A DNA stretch of 53,746 nt from Rhodanobacteraceae bacterium (GTDB lineage: Bacteria; Acidobacteriota; Terriglobia; Terriglobales; Acidobacteriaceae), in contig JANXWZ010000231.1 in assembly GCA_025350865.1 (NCBI GenBank), forward strand, positions 1-53,746, in the 5' to 3' direction. The position numbers were made by a program, and so were the translations under genes. Positions 41,386 to 50,034 of the stretch are shown here, one piece after another; position 1 is the stretch's first letter, and every line of letters begins with the position of its first letter. A model generated the notes under the pieces. It made no database searches and had not been told where the DNA came from. It saw only the letters and a list, made by a program, of their open reading frames with translations.

Positions 41386-42723
41386 TTAGTAGGCGCGCTG
41401 GTACATGCGGGAAAGCCGGTCGTGCCAGCCAAGAGCATCGTCATCCAGCAGAATCCAGAGCAGACCAAGGGCCAGCGGGCACACGGCAATGAATTGAGCG
41501 AGGATGCGGCGGCGCATGGCGGCGCGGGTCGGGTTCTCGTCGGTAAACGTGCAAAGGCCGATGCGGGCGTAGCGCATCCCGGGGGTCTCATCGGACAAGG
41601 TAAAGAACAGCAGCTGGTAGGCGACGTGGACAACCGCGAGAATGCCGAGGACCGCGAGTACGGCCGGGATTCCCGTGGGAAGCTCGGCACCGGCCCGGGC
41701 ATACGCCGCGACAAAAGCCAGTGCGCCCGCCGACACCAGGATGCCGTCCACCATCGCCGACATGACCCGCAGTTGCAGCGGGGCGGTTTGCGGCGGAAGC
41801 AATGAGGCAAGCACCGGAGTCTCGGGTTTGGCGACGGGCTCAGTGACGGTGTGAGCATCGAGCCGGATGGAGCTGGTCCACTCGGGTGCTGCGGGAAGCG
41901 GCGCAGGAGCGGTGTCGATCTGCTCCGGTTCCACCTCGAAGATGCGAAGTTGCGCCGTGCGCGGGGTAACTTCCTCGCGCAACGGACCTTCGGCGATGCG
42001 CGGCCGGGCCTTGCGCGCAGCTACCAGCTGGCGGGGGAATTCGAGGAGATTGGCCGGCAGCGGAACGTTAGGCTCGGCGTCGTCCCAGAACTCATCCCAA
42101 ACCGGCGCCTGGCGGAACTCAATCTCGGCGTCGAGCGCGACCGACTCGTGGGCGTCGTGCTCGGGAGCGCGGGAGATCCATGCCGCGCTGGCGGCCGGGA
42201 GCGTGGGCGGCAGATCTTCGTACAGGCGGACCGTGATTCCCGGGGTGCGGGCGGGTGCCGGTCTGGTTTCCGATCTGGTTTCCGGTCTGGGTTCCGATCT
42301 GGTTTCCGAAGTAACGATAGCGACGGCGGTTTCCGCTGTGAAGGTTTGCGGGGCGTTCCAGAGTTCGAGCTCACCGAGCAGCTCGTGTTGCGCGGCGGCG
42401 ACGGCCTCCGCATTCCGCTGGGCGATTTCGGCAGCAGCGGCGGCCTCCTGAATGGCTCGCTTGGCATGCTCGGCCAGCACGGCCCGGTAACTGGGCGTGT
42501 GGGCGTAGCGCTCGGCGACGGCGGCGGCGATCTTGTTCTTCGGGGACTTGACCTCGGCCGCGCTGGGCTCGGACTCGGCCGCACCCTGTCGTTCCCGACG
42601 CTGGCGGTGCGCGGCCAGGCGCTCGGCGACTTGCTCCCGCAGGGCCGAGGGCCGAGGGGCTGGTGCCAGAGCAGGTCCGGAAGTCTCTTCCGACGTAACA
42701 AAATCGAGTTGCGCTGAACCCAT
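41386..42723 (-). CDS. RDD-family membrane protein with long N-terminal region
   Basis: 445 aa from ATG 42723, preferred over 42744 because AAGGA lies 9 nt upstream. The C-terminal 130 residues are an RDD domain: RVMSAMVDGILVSAGALAF, a second helix near AVLGILAVVHVAYQLLFF, then TPGMRYARIGLCTF and RDR-like WHDRLSRMY at the end, with three membrane helices. The first 310 residues are charged, Ala/Glu-rich and probably cytosolic and partly coiled, with a short tandem repeat near residue 145. RDD proteins are small transporters or unknown; the N-terminal extension is unusual. It is divergent from lptD across only 59 nt. Confidence 0.8.
   Translation of the reverse strand: MGSAQLDFVTSEETSGPALAPAPRPSALREQVAERLAAHRQRRERQGAAESEPSAAEVKSPKNKIAAAVAERYAHTPSYRAVLAEHAKRAIQEAAAAAEIAQRNAEAVAAAQHELLGELELWNAPQTFTAETAVAIVTSETRSEPRPETRSETRPAPARTPGITVRLYEDLPPTLPAASAAWISRAPEHDAHESVALDAEIEFRQAPVWDEFWDDAEPNVPLPANLLEFPRQLVAARKARPRIAEGPLREEVTPRTAQLRIFEVEPEQIDTAPAPLPAAPEWTSSIRLDAHTVTEPVAKPETPVLASLLPPQTAPLQLRVMSAMVDGILVSAGALAFVAAYARAGAELPTGIPAVLAVLGILAVVHVAYQLLFFTLSDETPGMRYARIGLCTFTDENPTRAAMRRRILAQFIAVCPLALGLLWILLDDDALGWHDRLSRMYQRAY
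42260..42307. repeat. Four tandem 12-bp units inside the RDD gene
   Basis: Units GGTCTGGTTTCC, GATCTGGTTTCC, GGTCTGGGTTCC and GATCTGGTTTCC follow each other exactly. On the minus strand they encode a four-residue period close to ETRS. The unit length keeps the frame, so copy number may vary without loss of the protein. Confidence 0.9.
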
Positions 42724-42782
42724 GGTCTTCAATCCTTCGTACATCTTGGCGAAAACGACGCGAAATCGTTTAGCCTTGGTGT

Positions 42783-45560
42783 GTGTCGTCCGTCAGCAAG
42801 CCCAAGCAATTTCGCAGTCAGATTCGGCCTTACCGGGCACCCTTTGGTTCGAGCGGTGGCACGTTGGGACGAATTTCAAAACCTTTTTTTGCTGGTTACT
42901 TCCTTATAACTATCACGCTGTTGAGCGTTGCTTGCAAGCCTCTGTGTGCACAACAGATGACGACTCAGGCACCCCCGGCCATCGCTCCTGCAGGAAACGA
43001 AGCTGCACCACTCGCGGTGCAACTCCCGGACGCTCCCTCGGAGATCGTCTATCCCGTTGCACACGTTGTAGTTGCGGCTCCTCCGGCTGAAATGGTGGCA
43101 ATCGAGAGCAGTGGGCCGCAGAGCTACCGGGGCGGCGTTTACGTGCTGGATAAGGATGTCGTGATTTCCTACAAGGATCGCCGCGTCCAGGCCGATCACG
43201 TGGAGTACGACTCGAACAGCGGCGAAGCGACCATGACCGGGCGGGTGCTGGTGACGAAGACTGGAACCCAGGAACGCATCTCCGCCACTCACGGCACCTA
43301 CAACCTGCGCACCGAGACTGGGCGCTTCTACGATGTGTCGGGCTCGTACGGAATCCAGATGTCGTCCATCGCGCACCGCATCGTCTACACGACTGACAGC
43401 CCCTTCCTCTTTACGGGACGTGTGGTGGTGAAGACCGGCCCCGATGCGTACGACGTGTATGAAGGCACGGTGACCTCGTGCCAGCTTCCGCATCCTGACT
43501 GGCTGCTGTCTGCAGCGCACATTTCGCTGGATCGCGAGAAGGCCAGCGCCCGGAATGCTACCTTCCGGCTGCTGAACTTTCCTATCCTGTTTCTCCCGTA
43601 TGCAACGCATCCGGCGGACGCCGAGGCCCGCCAGTCGGGGTTCCTGATACCCACCGTCGACATCTCAAACCAGAAGGGCGTCGTGATTGGGGAGCAGGCG
43701 TACCTGGCGCTCACCCGGTCGATCGATCTGCGGGTGGGCGCGGCCTATTACTCGCAAATCGGCTGGGAGCAGAATGCGACGCTGCGCTATCGCGGCCAGG
43801 GCCTGGACTTCGCCGCGCTGCATTACTCGGCTGTGACGGATCGCCGCAAGGGCAGCCTGAACCAGGGCGGCGAAGAGGTGGTGTTCGCGGGCCGGCATGA
43901 TCTGACCGAAAACACACGGGTAGCAGCCAATATCGATTACCTCTCCAGCTATATCTATCGCGAGGCGTTCAGCGACACGTTCAACCAGGCGGTAACTTCG
44001 GACATCGTCTCGACCGCCTACTACACGCATCAGTGGAAGCGCATGGAACTAGGCGCGCTTGCCGACCGGTATCAGGGGATCAAGCTGGTGGCACAGGGTT
44101 CGACGCCGCAGCAACAGGTGAGGATTTTTCATGTTCCGACCGTCTCGTTCACCACGACCGAACACCGCGTACCGGGAACGGGAAACGAGTTCTCGACCGG
44201 GCTGGAGATTTCGATGGAAAGCTCGGCCTCCGGGTTGAAGCGCACGCAGCCAAACTTCGAGACCGGCGGTATTGTCGAGCGGTTCGACCTGCATCCGCAG
44301 GCCAGCTACCCGATCTCGTTTGAGGGTTGGCACATCGTCCCGTCAGTTGCTGCGCGGGAGACCATCTACTCCCGCTCGCGCGTAACTCCGGTTGCCGGGC
44401 AAGGGCCGAAGCAGAGCGAGGCGGCGCAGACCCGGTCGGACTTCGAATTCGCGCTGGCTGTTCGTCCGCCGGTAGTGACCAGGACATTTCAGCCCCACCA
44501 TCTGCAGCGATTTTTTGGAACCGAACTACGGCATACGATTGAGCCGGAATTGACCTACCGGCTGACCGATGGGGTGTCGGGATTCTTCAACATCCTGCGT
44601 TTCGATGCAATGGAAGTGGTGTCAAATACTAACGAGGCCGAGTACGGCGTAACGCAACGCGTCTTCCGGCGGGTGGCGGCATCGAAAAGTGGGCAGAGTT
44701 CAACCTGCGGACGATCCGCCGTGGCCAGTTCGCCGGGCTTCAACTCCGATGCGCCAAACTCGGAAGACGATATGCCAGTGGCGGGGGACGAGCCAGCCGC
44801 GCAGCCGGAGGGCCGCTGTCCGAGCGATGAGTTGATCTCCTGGCGCGTGACGCAGAAGTATTTCTTCGACCAGAACTTCGGCGGCGCAATCATCAACGGA
44901 CGGCGGAATATCTTCCAGACCACGCTCGATTTATCCGGCGTGGCCTTCCTGACGGAGCCGCGCGAGGTGTCGCCGGTGATCTCTCGTCTGCGCTTCCGGA
45001 CCAGCGCGCACACCGACATCGAATGGGACTTCGACCTGGACACCGGTGCGCGGAAGTTCACCTCGTCGAACGTGTTTATTGACCTCCACCAGGGCCATTC
45101 GTTTGCCGCGCTAAGCTACGCGCGGCTGGACGCGCCGGGCCGCTTCTACACCGAGAATCCCACGCCGACCGTTGGAGTCGCGTCGTCGAACGGGGTCACT
45201 TCAGCGATCTCGGACTTCAACCAGCTGCGCGTCCTCGGGGGATACGGGAATCCGGTGAAGCGCGGCTTTTCGATCGCAGCAAATACTGGTATCGACCTGA
45301 AAGCCCTCTACGGAGCGACAAATTCCTCGGCGGTGACGGTCAGCGGAACGACGACAAACACCACGACCACCGTCTATCCGGCGCTGCTGCAGTACGCCAC
45401 CGTCCAGGCCAGCTACAACTGGAATTGCTGCGGGCTGGCGATCGAATATCGCAAGCTGCAGCTGGGTTCGGTTCGCAACGACGGGACCTACCGGTTCAAT
45501 TTCACGCTGGCGAACATTGGGGCAGCGGGAAATCTGCGGCGCGCGGAACGGCTTTTCTAA
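42783..45560 (+). CDS. lptD: LPS-assembly protein LptD (OstA/Imp)
   Basis: 925 aa from GTG 42783, which puts a signal segment (FLITITLLSVACKPLCAQ) near residues 40-57. Residues about 100-240 are the periplasmic OstA domain (VQADHVEYDSNSGEATMTG), and about 270-925 form the outer-membrane beta-barrel. LptD with LptE places lipopolysaccharide in the outer leaflet. The barrel's paired cysteines are kept (NWNCCG, Cys882-Cys883), as is one in the N-terminal part (TVTSCQLPHPDW); two further Cys lie in a loop near 640 and 680. This matches the disulfide-dependent maturation known for E. coli LptD. A DsbA-like gene follows 17 nt later. The start codon is uncertain. Confidence 0.93.
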   Translation: MSSVSKPKQFRSQIRPYRAPFGSSGGTLGRISKPFFAGYFLITITLLSVACKPLCAQQMTTQAPPAIAPAGNEAAPLAVQLPDAPSEIVYPVAHVVVAAPPAEMVAIESSGPQSYRGGVYVLDKDVVISYKDRRVQADHVEYDSNSGEATMTGRVLVTKTGTQERISATHGTYNLRTETGRFYDVSGSYGIQMSSIAHRIVYTTDSPFLFTGRVVVKTGPDAYDVYEGTVTSCQLPHPDWLLSAAHISLDREKASARNATFRLLNFPILFLPYATHPADAEARQSGFLIPTVDISNQKGVVIGEQAYLALTRSIDLRVGAAYYSQIGWEQNATLRYRGQGLDFAALHYSAVTDRRKGSLNQGGEEVVFAGRHDLTENTRVAANIDYLSSYIYREAFSDTFNQAVTSDIVSTAYYTHQWKRMELGALADRYQGIKLVAQGSTPQQQVRIFHVPTVSFTTTEHRVPGTGNEFSTGLEISMESSASGLKRTQPNFETGGIVERFDLHPQASYPISFEGWHIVPSVAARETIYSRSRVTPVAGQGPKQSEAAQTRSDFEFALAVRPPVVTRTFQPHHLQRFFGTELRHTIEPELTYRLTDGVSGFFNILRFDAMEVVSNTNEAEYGVTQRVFRRVAASKSGQSSTCGRSAVASSPGFNSDAPNSEDDMPVAGDEPAAQPEGRCPSDELISWRVTQKYFFDQNFGGAIINGRRNIFQTTLDLSGVAFLTEPREVSPVISRLRFRTSAHTDIEWDFDLDTGARKFTSSNVFIDLHQGHSFAALSYARLDAPGRFYTENPTPTVGVASSNGVTSAISDFNQLRVLGGYGNPVKRGFSIAANTGIDLKALYGATNSSAVTVSGTTTNTTTTVYPALLQYATVQASYNWNCCGLAIEYRKLQLGSVRNDGTYRFNFTLANIGAAGNLRRAERLF

Positions 45561-45577
45561 AACGAGGACCGGCCTTT

Positions 45578-46600
45578 ATGAAGCCTGGAGCGCTTGCCCA
45601 AAACGTGCCAGTTCGGGGTTGTAAGTGCGATAATCGCGGTGTGCGACCCTCAATTAAAACCGTCTACGCCCTCCTGTTCGCCGCCGCAATCGTAACTCTT
45701 GGCTGCCATGCCCAGGTGCCTCCGCCCGGAACCCTGTCGCCGGATCTTTCGCGGCGCGTTGAGCTACTGATTCGCAGCCGCACCAAGATCCCGCCGAACT
45801 ACACGATGAAGGTCGGCCCACGAACACCGTCGGACGTTGCCGGCTTCGACAAGATCGAGATCGTGGTGTCGGCTGATGGCGCGCCCTCGCACCCCGTGCC
45901 GTTCCTGCTCTCCACCGACGGCAAGACCCTCGCCCAGTTCAACAAGTACGACATCAGTCAGGATCCGCGGACGGTGATCTCCGGCGCGGGACGCCCGGCG
46001 CGTGGCGGCCCTGAGGGCGCCCCTGTAGACATCGTGGTCTTCGACGATCTTGAATGCCCGTTCTGCGCCAAGATGCACGCGCAGCTGTTCCCTGCCCTGC
46101 TGGATCGCTACGGAAACAATGTGCGCATCGAGTACAAGGACTTTCCGCTATCGCAGCACCCGTGGGCGATGCGCGCCGCGATCGACACCAACTGCGTCGG
46201 CCAGAAGAGCATGGCTGGATACTGGAACCTGGTGGACTACATCCATCTGCACGCACCGGATCTGGGCGGTGCTGAGCACAGCGTGGAGAAAGCCAACGAG
46301 CTGCTCGACAAGCTCTCCATGGACGAAGCAAAGAAAAACAACCTGAAGACCGAAGACGTGGCGGCCTGCATCAAGAAGCAGGATCAGGCAGAGGTTAAAG
46401 CGTCGATGAAGATCGGCGAAGATCTGGGCGTGGAAGCGACCCCCGTCCTCTTCATCAACGGCGAAAAGCTGGAAGGTGCATACCCGCTCGTGGATGTCTT
46501 TCGCATGGTAGACGAGGCTTTGGTGGCACAGGGAAAGCCGGTTCCACCACCGTATAAGGAACCAGTTGCTCCAACCCCGTTGCTGAAACCGGGGAACTAG
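45578..46600 (+). CDS. DsbA-like thiol oxidoreductase (thioredoxin_4)
   Basis: 340 aa from ATG 45578 with GAGGA about 9 nt upstream; GTG 45641 would give a tighter signal peptide (VYALLFAAAIVTLGCHAQ). The thioredoxin fold (residues about 140-320) has the active site CPFC in DLECPFCAKMHAQLF and the cis-Pro in EATPVLFINGEKL. The region between the active site and cis-Pro is a helical insertion, as in DsbA/BdbD. It should introduce or shuffle disulfides in the periplasm. The gene lies just behind lptD, whose product needs specific disulfides, so LptD may be its main substrate (inference). The stretch at about 45-130 is unassigned. Confidence 0.88.
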   Translation: MKPGALAQNVPVRGCKCDNRGVRPSIKTVYALLFAAAIVTLGCHAQVPPPGTLSPDLSRRVELLIRSRTKIPPNYTMKVGPRTPSDVAGFDKIEIVVSADGAPSHPVPFLLSTDGKTLAQFNKYDISQDPRTVISGAGRPARGGPEGAPVDIVVFDDLECPFCAKMHAQLFPALLDRYGNNVRIEYKDFPLSQHPWAMRAAIDTNCVGQKSMAGYWNLVDYIHLHAPDLGGAEHSVEKANELLDKLSMDEAKKNNLKTEDVAACIKKQDQAEVKASMKIGEDLGVEATPVLFINGEKLEGAYPLVDVFRMVDEALVAQGKPVPPPYKEPVAPTPLLKPGN

Positions 46601-46603
46601 CTA

Positions 46604-46759
46604 TTGACGACCCCAGAGCAAGACCACACACTTGCGCTACGGCGGGAACGGCTCAGCCAGTTGCGTGGATTGCTTTGGCTTGGGCTGGTGGTCTTGATCT
46701 TCCTCCTGCTGCGCGGTCGACCGTTGCATCTGTTCCATCCCGGATGGTGGCGGCTGTAG
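46604..46759 (+). CDS. 51-aa single-pass membrane protein
   Basis: A short frame from TTG 46604 to TAG 46757-46759. A charged start (MTTPEQDHTLALRRERLSQL) precedes one hydrophobic helix, LLWLGLVVLIFLLL, then a basic tail RGRPLHLFHPGWWRL with the helix-flanking tryptophans expected at a membrane face. It starts 3 nt after the DsbA-like stop and ends 10 nt before miaA, so it fits an operon with no free room. A partial ribosome site (GGGGA) lies about 8 nt upstream. No family is recognised. Confidence 0.55.
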   Translation: MTTPEQDHTLALRRERLSQLRGLLWLGLVVLIFLLLRGRPLHLFHPGWWRL

Positions 46760-46769
46760 GCTCTACTTC

Positions 46770-47711
46770 ATGCTTCCACTGATCGTCATCTTCGGCGCGA
46801 CAGCCTCGGGCAAGACTGCCTTGGCTCTGGAACTGGCACGCCGGTTTGGCGGCGAGATTCTGTCGTGTGATTCTGTGGCGGTGTACCGGCGGATGGAGCT
46901 TGGAACCGCCAAGCCGACGCTGGCCGAGCGTGCATCGGTGCCGCATCATCTGCTCGATCTCTACGATCCGAATGAAGTTTGTACAGCGGGCGACTACGCC
47001 CGGCATGGCCGCGCCGTGCTGGCGGAGCTGAAGCAGCGCCACACGCTGCCGATTGTGACCGGGGGTACCGGGCTCTACCTGCGCGCGTTGCTGGATGGAC
47101 TCTTCGCCGCTCCTCCGCGTGACGAGGCTTTGCGGGAACTGCTGCGCAAGCGGGCGGCCACGCGTGGTCCCGAGCATCTGCACCGGACGCTGGCTCGATT
47201 TGATGCGGCGGCTGCCGGGCTGATCCATGCCAACGATGTGTCGAAAGTTGTGCGCGCCATTGAAGTGTCGCTGGCAGCGAGGCGTCCCATGACGGAGCAA
47301 TGGGAGCAGGGCCGCGATGCGTTGCGTGGCTACTCCGTGCTACGGATCGGGCTGGCTCCGCCCCGCGACTTGCTCTATGCACGCATTAACGAGCGTGCGG
47401 CGGCGATGTTTCGCAACGGGCTGGTGGAGGAGACGCGCAGCCTGATCGCCGATTTCGGCGCGGATTGCAGGCCGTTCACTTCGCTCGGTTACGTTCAGGC
47501 TGCCGAAGTCCTCGACGGCGCGATGACCGAGCCGGCGGCGATTGCGGCGGCACAGCAGGGGCACCGGAACTATGCCAAGCGGCAGACGACCTGGTTCCGC
47601 CGTGAAGGGGAACTGCATCCCGTCCACTGGCTGCACGGCGTGGGTGACGCACACGCGGTGATGGCCGATGCGATTGAGTTGGTGGAGCAGCATCTCGCAA
47701 AATCTGCTTGA
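46770..47711 (+). CDS. miaA: tRNA dimethylallyltransferase
   Basis: 313 aa. The P-loop GATASGKT near residue 10 and the DSVAVYRRMELGTAKPT stretch near 35, which holds the catalytic Asp, are plain. Later marks are HHLLDLYDP near 65, VTGGTGLYLRALLDG near 95 and RQTTWFRR near 270. MiaA adds a dimethylallyl group to A37 of tRNAs that read UNN codons, the first step to ms2i6A. Length is typical (about 300). It follows the small membrane protein and may be part of the lptD operon. The end of the gene is not followed by an obvious terminator. Confidence 0.95.
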   Translation: MLPLIVIFGATASGKTALALELARRFGGEILSCDSVAVYRRMELGTAKPTLAERASVPHHLLDLYDPNEVCTAGDYARHGRAVLAELKQRHTLPIVTGGTGLYLRALLDGLFAAPPRDEALRELLRKRAATRGPEHLHRTLARFDAAAAGLIHANDVSKVVRAIEVSLAARRPMTEQWEQGRDALRGYSVLRIGLAPPRDLLYARINERAAAMFRNGLVEETRSLIADFGADCRPFTSLGYVQAAEVLDGAMTEPAAIAAAQQGHRNYAKRQTTWFRREGELHPVHWLHGVGDAHAVMADAIELVEQHLAKSA

Positions 47712-47856
47712 CCTTGGGCGAGGCAGCCCAGAGAATCGCAGGATGCCGACTGAGCCACGGATGGACCTGGCGTTTACCGACGTTGCCGTGTGACAGCAAC
47801 CCCAGCCGTGTTCGCTGCCGACGCGCATCGGCTTTCGCTTTGCCTTCTGCTATGGA

Positions 47857-49110
47857 GTGCTGTGGTGCCTGTGCAACGGCAACGCGACGATCTGGCAAGT
47901 GATCCCACATTTTGGCGACGCGGTGCAGGACGGTGTCGGCATGACCGTTCTGCTGCCCGCACAATATCTGGCACAGCATCTGTTTCATGTTGCACCACCG
48001 GGAGACAAGATTCACTCCACGGGTTCCGGCGACACGGCGATCATCTGGATTGCAGTCGGTTTGTTGCTAGCGGTATCGATACTGGCCACGGCAATGTGGT
48101 CGGCTGTTGACCGCCGACGGTTGCAATACCAGACGCTGGCGGCATGGCTGCGCTTTCTTATCCGCTTGACGGTTGGGTTTGGCCTGGTAGTGTATGGGAT
48201 CGATAAGGTGTTCCCGCTCCAGATGCCGCCGCCGTCCATCGCGTCGCTCAGCGAGCCGATGGGAATGCATTCACCGATGGCTCTGCTGTGGAGTTTCATC
48301 GGCGTCAACCCGGTGTATGAAATGATTTGCGGCGGCGCGGAACTGCTCGCGGGTCTGCTGCTGTTGCTCCGGCGTACTGCGCTGGTGGGTGCCATTTTCA
48401 CGGCCTTCGTCATGTCGAATGTACTGCTCTACAATTTGTGTTTCGATGTGCCGGTGAAGCTGTATGCCGGGCATCTGCTGCTGCTTGCACTATTCCTGAC
48501 CCTGTCAGATGCGGGTGTGCTGTGGCGCATCTTTTGGCTGCATCGTCCCGCTGCGCCTAGCGGCGCGTGGGCTCCGCCATCGACCCGAACCTGGGCTCGC
48601 CGTACGATCATCGGCGTCGAGATCGGCTTCACGGTGCTGACGTTCGTAGCAGTACTCACGGAGACAATTCCTGCCTGGAAGGAGACGCATGCCAGACTGA
48701 TCGCTGTGGTACCGCTCCAAGGTGCGTGGCGGATCGACAGCGCAACGATAGCCGGGCCTAAGGGCGGGGTCATTCCCAACCCTGTTTTGTCAGAAGACAA
48801 ACAAGCGTTTGTGGAACTCGACATCAACTCGAATGAGCGGGCGGTTTTTCAGGATGGAGCAGGCAAGGCTTCGGGCTTTGCTATTTCCACTGACATCGCA
48901 AAGCATACGGTTGAATTCACGCGGCCCGACAAGTCGAAGATCACGTTCGCAGCAACCAGGCCGGACCCAACACACCTGACGTTGGTGCCGACAGGGCGTG
49001 GAGACGAAGACGGCATCCACCATGAACTTTACACTAATAAGCCCACCCGGTGGAAACCGCTGACGACGCGCGGATTCCACTGGGTGAGCGAGTTTCCTTA
49101 CCAGAAATAG
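47857..49110 (+). CDS. DoxX-like multi-pass membrane protein, N-terminus disrupted
   Basis: 417 aa from GTG 47857. Six to seven hydrophobic segments run from about residue 65 to 270, with a DoxX-like core (VYGIDKVFPLQMP, GGAELLAGLLLL). The last 145 residues are extracytoplasmic. The frame stays open upstream through TRIGFRFAFCYG (from 47821) to a TGA at 47791, and that segment looks like real protein, so the listed GTG is probably internal. ATGs in the same frame at 47743 and 47761 lie just beyond the TGA, and a GTG at 47790 opens another frame. A nonsense or frameshift change, a sequencing error or an unusual start are possible. Confidence 0.7.
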   Translation: MLWCLCNGNATIWQVIPHFGDAVQDGVGMTVLLPAQYLAQHLFHVAPPGDKIHSTGSGDTAIIWIAVGLLLAVSILATAMWSAVDRRRLQYQTLAAWLRFLIRLTVGFGLVVYGIDKVFPLQMPPPSIASLSEPMGMHSPMALLWSFIGVNPVYEMICGGAELLAGLLLLLRRTALVGAIFTAFVMSNVLLYNLCFDVPVKLYAGHLLLLALFLTLSDAGVLWRIFWLHRPAAPSGAWAPPSTRTWARRTIIGVEIGFTVLTFVAVLTETIPAWKETHARLIAVVPLQGAWRIDSATIAGPKGGVIPNPVLSEDKQAFVELDINSNERAVFQDGAGKASGFAISTDIAKHTVEFTRPDKSKITFAATRPDPTHLTLVPTGRGDEDGIHHELYTNKPTRWKPLTTRGFHWVSEFPYQK

Positions 49111-49111
49111 A

Positions 49112-49969
49112 TTACTGGGGCTGGACTGCCAGATCGTCCGCAAGCTTGAAGTTCACGACCGATTCTGCCGGGATGATGATGTCTCGATTACCGGTAAGTC
49201 CGCCGACTGCCGTACCTGCGCCTCCACCGATAAGACCGCCGACCAACAGGCCAACGCCGCCCGATGCCAGGCCGCCGATCAGCATTCCAGCCCCTGTGCC
49301 TCCGCCGATAAACGCCGCTGAGCGCTTGCCCTTGCCCTTCTTGGTGCGCACATTTTCGGCCGTGTCGAGCGAGTACCGCTGACCGCTGATGTTCATTGAT
49401 ACCAGGCGGAGTTCGAGGATCGAGCTGCCCTTGAAGTGGCCGCGACGATGCGAGGCGTCGATCACGCCTTCAACCGGAGTCAGCGCCGGAATGGCGATGC
49501 TATTGCCCGACATGATGGGTCGAACGACCTCGCCCGTGAAGCGGTCGCCGACGTGAGCTTCCTTGACGCTGATGCGCTGGTTGACGCGGATGGAGAGCTC
49601 GGTTCCGGCGGGAATCTGCACGTCCACCGGCGTGATCACCGGAGCGCTGGGCGGGGGCGCGGGAGCCGTCGCTACGCCTGGCGCGCCAGCAGGGGTTGGG
49701 TTCGTGGTAGCGCTTGTGGTCTTGGTCACGGTGACCTGTTGCGCTGTCTGTCCGGGCTGCGGAGGCTGCACTACCGTTGTCGTCGTGGTGCCGTCCTTAT
49801 CGGTCGCGACTACCTTCTGGGCGTTGCCGGTGGCTGCGGCCTGCTGCTTCGCCTGCACCACAGCTTGCTCGTTGGCTTTGTCCTGTGAGCTCTGGCAACC
49901 AGCAAACAGCATGACAGTTGCGATTGCGGTGATCCTGAAAGGGCTTGTGGACGTCGTGAAATTGCTCAT
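49112..49969 (-). CDS. Glycine-zipper lipoprotein
   Basis: 285 aa from ATG 49969, starting a lipoprotein signal ending FAGC; a TTG at 49999 would add ten residues. Residues about 30-110 are Thr/Gln/Pro/Ala-rich linker. Residues about 115-205 are a beta domain with VQIPAGTELSIRVNQRISV and GDRFTGEVVRPI, similar in feel to TrbI/FecR-like modules. Residues about 220-265 form a glycine zipper (GGLASGGVGLLVGGLIGGG) that could insert in a membrane. The family is common in Acidobacteria but has no role I can name. It is tail-to-tail with the DoxX-like gene with one base between stops. Confidence 0.75.
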   Translation of the reverse strand: MSNFTTSTSPFRITAIATVMLFAGCQSSQDKANEQAVVQAKQQAAATGNAQKVVATDKDGTTTTTVVQPPQPGQTAQQVTVTKTTSATTNPTPAGAPGVATAPAPPPSAPVITPVDVQIPAGTELSIRVNQRISVKEAHVGDRFTGEVVRPIMSGNSIAIPALTPVEGVIDASHRRGHFKGSSILELRLVSMNISGQRYSLDTAENVRTKKGKGKRSAAFIGGGTGAGMLIGGLASGGVGLLVGGLIGGGAGTAVGGLTGNRDIIIPAESVVNFKLADDLAVQPQ

Positions 49970-50034
49970 AGATGTTCTGATGCGCTGAATGAGGTTCAAG
50001 GCATCCTTGCTCCGAAAGGTTTACGATTTATTCC

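Noticed and set aside
47790..48110. Separate small gene from GTG 47790
   Set aside because: It overlaps the DoxX-like coding frame and its product after about 14 residues has no protein-like pattern; more likely part of a frame disruption.
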